Shown here: piece by piece, positions 23,737-27,817 of the stretch
Layout: every line of letters begins with the position of its first letter
Position numbering within the stretch: position 1 is the first letter of the stretch
Assembly: GCA_002428605.1 (NCBI GenBank)
Contig: DIXH01000084.1
Span: 1 to 27,817 of the forward strand
DNA length: 27,817 bases
DNA from: Clostridiaceae bacterium UBA6085
GTDB lineage: Bacteria; Bacillota; Clostridia; Clostridiales; Clostridiaceae
Direction of reading: 5' to 3'
Position numbers and translations under genes: made by a program
Notes under the pieces: model-generated
What the model saw: the letters and a program-made list of their open reading frames with translations, nothing else
What the model was told of the DNA's origin: nothing
The model's database searches: none

Positions 23737-24639
23737 CTATTCCATGCTCTTAAGTATCTTGTCGTAATTATCCTTCATTGTCTGAAGAAGGTCCCCTTCG
23801 CTCTCGAGAGGATTGAGCGTCTCCGTCACAGCTCCAACTTCTTTGGCAAGAGTCTCCGATACCTTCGGAGATGCCTGCTCTTCAAGGAAAATGGTCTTTA
23901 TTCCATTCTCTTTGGCAAAGTTAATCAGCTCTTCCATCTTCTTTGGAGTAGGCTCACCCTCCTGGAAAGGCCCTTCGACTGACATCTGGACAAGTCCCAG
24001 CTCCCTGCACATGTAACCGAAGGCCGCATGGCCTGTCACGAAGGCTTTTCCCTGATACTCCTCGAACTTCGGAAGGTACTCTTCCTTCAGTGCAATGGCT
24101 TCCTTCCTGAATTCGTCGAGATTCTTCCTGAAGTACTCGGCATTTTCAGGGCTTGCGGCGCTAAGTGCCTTCTCAGCATTCTCAGCCATTCTTATCATTC
24201 CGTCCAGGCTCAGCCATACATGAGGGTCATAGTCCCCGTGTTCCTCCTCTTCCCCTTCCTCATGGTCCTCCTCGCCAAGAGGGATAAGGTCCATTCCGTC
24301 CGACAGAACTGCCGTTACAAGGTCCTTGGCCCCAGTGGTCTCTTTAGCCTTATCAGCCCAGGGCTCCATGCCGAGTCCGGATATGAATAGGATCTTGGAC
24401 TTGGATAGAGTCTCCATGTCCCTTATTGTAGGCTCGAAGTCATGTGCCTCGCTTCCTGCAGGCACCATCCTCGATACCTCGACCTTGTCGCCCCCGATCA
24501 TCGTAACTATCTGGTGTACCGGATTTATCGTGGTTGAGACTGCTATCTTTCCGTCTGCATCGCCTTTTTCACCAGAGCACGCTGTAAATACCATCATTGC
24601 AGCTATTGCCGCTGCAGCTATCTTAAACTTTCTTTTCAA
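23737..24639 (-). CDS. znuA: zinc ABC transporter substrate-binding lipoprotein (ZnuA/AdcA type)
   Basis: An extracytoplasmic zinc-capture protein of the cluster A-I family, 300 residues. It begins at a TTG (24639), six bases after GGAGG. That gives a proper lipoprotein signal: KRKFK, a hydrophobic run, then the lipobox FTAC with C21. Likely zinc ligands are H66 (PAGSEAHDFEP), H140 (DPHVWLS) and H204 (TGHAAFGYM). The acidic, His-containing loop GEEDHEEGEEEEHGDYD (about 122-138) is the metal-buffering loop typical of ZnuA. A longer in-frame start at 24693 would spoil the signal peptide. It is divergent from znuCB and has a Zur-like box in its leader. Manganese binding is less likely given the His-rich loop. 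Confidence 0.93.
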   Translation of the reverse strand: MKRKFKIAAAAIAAMMVFTACSGEKGDADGKIAVSTTINPVHQIVTMIGGDKVEVSRMVPAGSEAHDFEPTIRDMETLSKSKILFISGLGMEPWADKAKETTGAKDLVTAVLSDGMDLIPLGEEDHEEGEEEEHGDYDPHVWLSLDGMIRMAENAEKALSAASPENAEYFRKNLDEFRKEAIALKEEYLPKFEEYQGKAFVTGHAAFGYMCRELGLVQMSVEGPFQEGEPTPKKMEELINFAKENGIKTIFLEEQASPKVSETLAKEVGAVTETLNPLESEGDLLQTMKDNYDKILKSME

Positions 24640-24656
24640 AATTAACCTCCATGAGT

Positions 24657-24671
24657 TGCAAATGATTCGCA
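24657..24671. promoter_or_regulatory. Zur/Fur-type 7-1-7 box
   Basis: TGCAAAT-G-ATTCGCA is a 7-1-7 dyad with one mismatched pair. The core AAT-N-ATT is that shared by Fur, PerR and Zur boxes of Bacillus. It lies just downstream of the predicted znuA start site, between znuA and znuCB, so repression of znuA by a Zur protein under zinc sufficiency is the natural reading. Confidence 0.65.
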
Positions 24672-24680
24672 TCAATGAAT

Positions 24681-24709
24681 ATAATATAAGCATGGATGCC
24701 TGTTGTCAA
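24681..24709 (-). promoter_or_regulatory. predicted znuA promoter
   Basis: On the minus strand a perfect TTGACA (24704-24709), 17 bases, then TATTAT (24681-24686). The start site would be near 24674, at the edge of the Zur-like box. Confidence 0.75.
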
Positions 24710-24716
24710 GAAGCAC

Positions 24717-24747
24717 TCAAATCTTTGTGCGCAGGCATTCAAATCTT
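24717..24747 (+). repeat. direct repeat TCAAATCTTT in the znuCB promoter
   Basis: TCAAATCTTT occurs at 24717-24726 and again at 24738-24747, exactly 21 bases apart (two helical turns). The copies overlap the first base pairs of the -35 box and abut the -10 box. This could be an activator or repressor site different from the Zur-like box. Confidence 0.5.
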
Positions 24748-24753
24748 TATAAT
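24725..24753 (+). promoter_or_regulatory. predicted znuCB promoter
   Basis: TTGTGC (24725-24730), 17 bases, then TATAAT (24748-24753). Transcription would begin about 12 bases before the znuC ATG, leaving just room for GGAGG (24761-24765). Confidence 0.7.
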
Positions 24754-24770
24754 CATATCCGGAGGATCTC

Positions 24771-25460
24771 ATGATAGAAGCTAAGGGGCTTTCCTTCTCA
24801 TATTCGGGGGAAGAGCCATATCTCATAAAGGACCTTGACCTTAAGATACCAAAAGGGAAACTAACATCAATAATAGGAGAGAACGGCTCAGCAAAGTCCA
24901 CCTTCGTGAAGCTTGCGCTGGGACTCCTTAAGCCGACCGAGGGTTCCATAGGTATAAGCACCGACAGGATCGGCTACGTCCCGCAGCGGATGGAAAGCTT
25001 CAACTCCCAGTTCCCGATAACAGTCGAGGAGGTGTACAGGATCCATCTTCATGCCCTGGGCCAGAAGGACAGGTCAGGTATAGACAAGGCACTTGATGAC
25101 GTATCAATGCTGGAGAAGAAGCACTCCCTCATCGGCGACCTTTCAGGAGGTCAGCAGCAGAGGGTATTCATAGGAAGGGCACTTCTCGGAAATCCTGAAG
25201 TCATAGTGCTCGATGAGCCTTCCACCGGCATGGACATAAGAAGCCAGAAGGAGGTCAGGGAAATACTCAAGAAGCTCAGGGACAGAGGAGTCACCATCGT
25301 TGCCGTTGAGCACAACATATCTGCCGCGATCCACAACTCCGACTACATCCTTAGGATGGGCGAACAGAAAGGTGCGATCTACGACATTGCAACCTTCAAG
25401 AGGAACATACAGCACGAGGACGTTGACAACATGCTGTTCTTCAGCAAGGAGGTGCTGTGA
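24771..25460 (+). CDS. znuC: zinc ABC transporter ATP-binding protein (ZnuC/AdcC type)
   Basis: The 229-residue ATPase of the zinc importer. The Walker A reads GENGSAKST, with alanine where the motif normally has its third glycine. From family knowledge streptococcal AdcC has a similar alanine (GENGAAKT), so it is probably a functional lineage feature. The ABC signature is LSGGQQQR, Walker B is VIVLDEPSTGMD, and the switch histidine is in AVEHN. GGAGG lies five bases before the ATG. The stop overlaps the znuB start (TGATG), so subunit synthesis is coupled. Confidence 0.94.
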   Translation: MIEAKGLSFSYSGEEPYLIKDLDLKIPKGKLTSIIGENGSAKSTFVKLALGLLKPTEGSIGISTDRIGYVPQRMESFNSQFPITVEEVYRIHLHALGQKDRSGIDKALDDVSMLEKKHSLIGDLSGGQQQRVFIGRALLGNPEVIVLDEPSTGMDIRSQKEVREILKKLRDRGVTIVAVEHNISAAIHNSDYILRMGEQKGAIYDIATFKRNIQHEDVDNMLFFSKEVL

Positions 25461-26251
25461 TGCTTTCACTTCCATTCATGCAGAACGCCCTCATGGCAGG
25501 CTTCCTGATCGCCCTGCTTTGCCCGATAATAGGAATATTCCTTGTGCTCAGGAGATTTTCGATGATAGGCGACACACTCGCACACTCATCCTTCGCAGGA
25601 GTCGCAATTGGCCTCGTCATAGGCATACATCCTACAATAACATCCGTGATCTTCACGACCCTCGCTGCTGTTATGATCGAATACATGCGTGACTCCTTCA
25701 AGAGGTATTCCGAGATACTCATGTCTGTCGTCATGACACTGAGCGTCGGTATCGCGATAATCCTTGTTTCAAGCGGAAGCGCCAGCGCAAGCATCACCCA
25801 GTATCTCTTCGGAAGCATACTTACCGTTACCGGTGATGACCTGATCCTGGTGCTCGCAGTTACAATAGCCTCAGCGCTTCTTGTTGCAAGATTCTACAAC
25901 GAGCTCATTTACTCAACCTTCGACGAGGACGGAGCCAAGGTTTCCGGAATAAGGGTAAAGACTGTAAACTACATCTTCGCCCTCCTCATGGGAGCTTCAA
26001 TTTCAGCATCCATAAGGATAACAGGAATACTTGTAATATCTTCGCTTATCGTACTCCCTGTAGCATCAGCAATGCAGTTCAGGAAAGGCTTCACAAGGAC
26101 ACTCGCAATTGCCATAGCTGTAAGTATTGTAGATGTCCTTGCAGGACTTGTCCTCTCGTACTACCTTGACAGCGCTCCCGGTGGAGCGATCGCTATAATG
26201 AGCGTCATCACGATGGTAATCTCACTTGTCATGAATCCCATGGGAAAGTAG
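25460..26251 (+). CDS. znuB: zinc ABC transporter permease (ZnuB/AdcB type, ABC-3 family)
   Basis: The 263-residue membrane channel of the importer, with about seven to eight hydrophobic helices. The family landmark 'RRFSMIGDTLAHSSFAGVAIG' near residue 31 and 'SGIRVKTVNYIFALLMGASIS' in the middle identify ABC-3 metal permeases. I chose the ATG at 25460, seven bases after AAGGAGG, over the GTG at 25457. It forms an operon with znuC, and the transcript ends at a strong hairpin about 43 bases on. Confidence 0.94.
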   Translation: MLSLPFMQNALMAGFLIALLCPIIGIFLVLRRFSMIGDTLAHSSFAGVAIGLVIGIHPTITSVIFTTLAAVMIEYMRDSFKRYSEILMSVVMTLSVGIAIILVSSGSASASITQYLFGSILTVTGDDLILVLAVTIASALLVARFYNELIYSTFDEDGAKVSGIRVKTVNYIFALLMGASISASIRITGILVISSLIVLPVASAMQFRKGFTRTLAIAIAVSIVDVLAGLVLSYYLDSAPGGAIAIMSVITMVISLVMNPMGK

Positions 26252-26293
26252 GAATTTCCCTTTCTAACCAAAGTTTCACGATATAAAAGTAAG

Positions 26294-26336
26294 AATTGCA
26301 CGGCATCAGCCTTTGAGGCTCTGATGCCGTGCAATT
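26294..26336. terminator. bidirectional terminator between znuB and toxin-antitoxin operon 2
   Basis: A perfect 16-bp stem (26294-26309 with 26321-26336) with an 11-base loop that itself contains AGCC/GGCT pairs. It serves znuCB on the plus strand (tail TATCTTCTATCTT) and the convergent toxin gene on the minus strand. Confidence 0.8.
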
Positions 26337-26341
26337 ATCTT

Positions 26342-26659
26342 CTATCTTGCAAGCCAACCATAATCCTGTCTGCAATCCAGTATAAAGTCAACATATACTG
26401 TCTTATCCTTGATCTGATACAGCACAAGATACCATTTTTCTACGAACATCTTGTGATACTTATTACGGGGCACAAATTCGGTATCCAGAAATGGATAGCG
26501 TTCGGGAATTTGCTTAAGGGAAATGACAGCACCAATAATGTCAGTTTTCATTTTACGGGCAGCAATAGGATTTTTTTGAGCCAGAAACATGACGTGACCC
26601 GCCAGCATCTGACGGGCACGGTCTGAGACAATCACTTCATACTGAGGCTTCTTTTCCAT
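26342..26659 (-). CDS. RelE/ParE-family toxin, operon 2
   Basis: A 105-residue toxin. The N-terminus YEVIVSDRARQMLAGHVMFLAQ is the first strand and helix. 'SLKQIPERYPFLD' corresponds to the RL..FP..G landmark, and 'VEKWYLVLYQIKDKTVYVDFILDCRQDY' supplies the C-terminal strands with a conserved R. It overlaps the antitoxin gene by 23 bases, the usual coupling for these pairs. Sequence similarity to the toxin at 2292 is low beyond the fold, so the two modules are probably not recent copies of each other. The cellular target is not decidable. Confidence 0.85.
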   Translation of the reverse strand: MEKKPQYEVIVSDRARQMLAGHVMFLAQKNPIAARKMKTDIIGAVISLKQIPERYPFLDTEFVPRNKYHKMFVEKWYLVLYQIKDKTVYVDFILDCRQDYGWLAR

Positions 26660-26927
26660 TTTCCACCCCAGCGATTATACTTTCCAGGTAGACTTCAAGT
26701 TCCTCCGGCGTAATACCTACCCGTCCGGCAATTCGATCTTCCTCGACGGAAAGCAAATCTTCTCGAAGCTTAAGCATTTTCTCACGGCGAACAAAGGAGG
26801 CTATATCCATAACCACGAGATCTCCTTCTCCATTTTTAGTCAGATAAACCGGTTCACCTGAAGACTTGCACAAAGAGGCTATTTCGTTATAATTCTGCCT
26901 GATGCTTGCAGACGGCTTTATAAGCAT
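26637..26927 (-). CDS. Phd/YefM-type antitoxin, operon 2
   Basis: A 96-residue antitoxin: the DNA-binding Phd fold (IKPSASIRQNYNEIASLCKSSGEPVYLTKNGEGDLVVMDIASF) plus a charged, partly helical C-terminus that would cover the toxin. The start is the ATG at 26927, with AGGAG eight bases upstream. An in-frame ATG at 26960 falls at the predicted transcription start and is excluded. 'EPVYLTKNGEG' parallels 'SPVFLTKNGRG' in the antitoxin at 2042, showing the same family but clear divergence. Confidence 0.85.
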   Translation of the reverse strand: MLIKPSASIRQNYNEIASLCKSSGEPVYLTKNGEGDLVVMDIASFVRREKMLKLREDLLSVEEDRIAGRVGITPEELEVYLESIIAGVENGKEASV

Positions 26928-26960
26928 GATATCAGCTCCTGATAGTAGTATTTTACCCAT

Positions 26961-26989
26961 ATTATACCCCCTTCATGCTATATTATCAA
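26961..26989 (-). promoter_or_regulatory. predicted promoter of toxin-antitoxin operon 2
   Basis: On the minus strand TTGATA (26984-26989), 17 bases, TATAAT (26961-26966). The predicted start near 26954 leaves a 27-base leader. Unlike operon 1, no tandem repeat is seen around it. Confidence 0.75.
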
Positions 26990-27335
26990 ATATAGAGTCT
27001 TGTCCCGTATTCCAATCCAACATTTCAAATTGAATTTAACATTGGTAATGTCTGTTGATTTTATTGCATTCCGCATGATTCTCATATATATTATGCTGTT
27101 CGTTGGCAACCTTATTCACAGAGCAGATATTTTAATCTTTCAAAAACTCGTACCCAAAAGGTCATTTGATGAAAAAGCTTGCGCAAACTCGTGACTTCAG
27201 TCGTGAGTTAGCAAGCGAAGTAAAGAAATAAACAGAACATAGAACATTGGCATATATCAAGCAATGATTTTACCTCAAAGCACCTTGAACAATTGTTAGC
27301 ATTATTCAAATGTTAATAGGACATGAGGTATTCTT
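26990..27335. other. non-coding stretch at the left end of an IS605-like element
   Basis: About 345 bases between the toxin-antitoxin promoter and the tnpA remnant. It contains one structured hairpin (27178-27215) and AT-rich sequence. A 64-codon plus-strand frame here has no ribosome binding site or recognisable features, and I do not call it a gene. Confidence 0.45.
27178..27215 (+). repeat. stem-loop near the left end of the IS605-like element
   Basis: AACTCGTGAC-TTCA-GTCGTGAGTT (27186-27209) pairs over 10 bp with two G-U pairs. Outside it CTTGC/GCAAG (27178-27182 and 27211-27215) adds a second stem. A hairpin in this place, about 125 bases before tnpA, suits the left end of an IS605-type element. 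Confidence 0.5.
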
Positions 27336-27557
27336 ATGTCTAGAATATGTTATGAACGTGGATATTTCTACATAATCCAGTATCATATTGTCCGGTATGT
27401 AGTTTATCGGCACGATAATCATATCCTGATTAGACAGGTGGATAAATATGTGAAGGATTTGTTAAATCTGATTGCTGATGACAAAGCTTTGTATATTTTG
27501 GATGTTGAAACGCATAATGATTATGTGCATCTGCAGATTGAAAACACCGACGAGTAA
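27336..27557 (+). pseudogene. truncated IS200/IS605 TnpA remnant
   Basis: A 73-residue frame aligned in my reading with the N-terminal half of Y1 transposases: 'FYIIQYHIVRYVVYRHDNHIL' corresponds to 'YHIVW..KYR...L', and 'LYILDVETHNDYVHLQIE' to the HUH strand. The first His of the HUH pair is Tyr (DYVH instead of DHVH). The chain stops before the region that carries the catalytic tyrosine. It has a ribosome binding site (GAGG) and ATG, so it may be translated, but it cannot be an active transposase. The tnpB gene follows 73 bases later. Confidence 0.7.
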
Positions 27558-27630
27558 ATCCGCAGGTGCATACAGAGTCAGAAAAAGAAATGATACAGTT
27601 CAAGCTTTGACATCTCTGGAGGTGAGTGCA

Positions 27631-27817
27631 TTGCTGCAGCATAAAGCCTATGAATACCGTATCTATCCAGATAAAAAACAGGAAACACTGATTGCCAAGA
27701 CGATAGGCAGTTCAAGGTATGTATACAACCATTTCCTGGAACTTTGGAACAAGGAATATGAGGAGACCGGAAAAGGTCTGACTTATTTCGCATGCTCCAA
27801 ACTTCTGACCAAAATGA
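27631..27817 (+). CDS. tnpB: TnpB (IS605-type RNA-guided nuclease), 5' part only
   Basis: An open frame runs from a TTG at 27631, eight bases after GGAGG, to the end of the window without a stop (62 codons). Its product, starting with LQHKAYEYRIYPDKKQETLI and followed by SSRYVYNHFLELWNKEYEETGKGLTYFACSKLLTK, is the classic TnpB N-terminus (KAY.YRIYP...Q...I....G..R.VYN..L). TnpB proteins are omega-RNA-guided nucleases, ancestors of Cas12. The RuvC active site and zinc finger, and the omega RNA at the 3' end, lie beyond the window. Confidence 0.88.
   Translation, partial: MLQHKAYEYRIYPDKKQETLIAKTIGSSRYVYNHFLELWNKEYEETGKGLTYFACSKLLTKM

Noticed and set aside
24640..24693. Upstream start for znuA giving an 18-residue longer protein
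   Set aside because: It would put polar residues ahead of the lipoprotein signal, lies across the Zur-like box, and lacks a ribosome binding site. The TTG at 24639 has GGAGG six bases upstream.
27000..27194. 64-codon plus-strand frame
   Set aside because: No ribosome binding site, it ends inside the IS605-like stem-loop, and it has no recognisable features.

Overview
The window reads as chromosomal DNA of a low-to-moderate GC Gram-positive anaerobe (Firmicutes, most likely class Clostridia). The evidence is the gene order tig-clpP-clpX-lon-ysxC, strong AGGAGG-type ribosome binding sites, sigma-A promoters of the TTGACA/TATAAT type, frequent TTG and GTG starts, AGG/AGA arginine codons, and a rhodanese-less ThiI with its own cysteine desulfurase. 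Genus cannot be decided from the sequence. No tRNA, rRNA, riboswitch or CRISPR array was seen.

Layout. (1) 1-3.5 kb is an AT-richer accessory block: an IS1634-like DDE transposase, possibly inserted into a minus-strand gene; a Phd/YefM-RelE/ParE toxin-antitoxin pair with three tandem 12-bp repeats over its promoter; and an IS200-type Y1 transposase with hairpins at both ends. (2) 3.5-10 kb, minus strand, is the protein quality-control cluster: trigger factor, ClpP, ClpX, Lon and the ribosome-assembly GTPase YsxC. (3) 10-15.3 kb, minus strand, holds AlaX, a NifS-like cysteine desulfurase, ThiI, an unrecognised 54-aa cysteine-rich peptide, an unrecognised single-pass membrane protein and a sugar-phosphate isomerase-like TIM barrel. 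The last two are separated by a tandem array of RNA hairpins. (4) 15.5-21.7 kb holds a PspC-domain protein (plus strand), then on the minus strand two tandem XRE-TPR regulators, an RNase HI with a viroplasmin domain, a DUF1232 protein and a rhomboid protease. (5) 21.8-26.3 kb holds oligoendopeptidase F and a high-affinity zinc uptake locus (znuA divergent from znuCB) with a Zur/Fur-type box in the shared promoter region. (6) 26.3-27.8 kb is accessory again: a second toxin-antitoxin pair, an IS605-like hairpin, a broken tnpA and the 5' end of a tnpB that runs off the window.

How the parts work together. ClpP/ClpX, Lon and trigger factor form the folding and proteolysis core. The cysteine desulfurase and ThiI form the sulfur relay for 4-thiouridine in tRNA, and AlaX clears mischarged tRNA(Ala). 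ZnuABC imports zinc under a probable Zur repressor. The conserved block is bracketed on both sides by a toxin-antitoxin pair next to an IS200/IS605-type element.

The least explained parts are the covarying hairpin array at 10787-10906, whose arms equal the downstream Shine-Dalgarno; the coupled Cys-rich small ORF at 11672-11836; and the tandem XRE-TPR regulators with a 10-bp inverted repeat flanking their -10 box.
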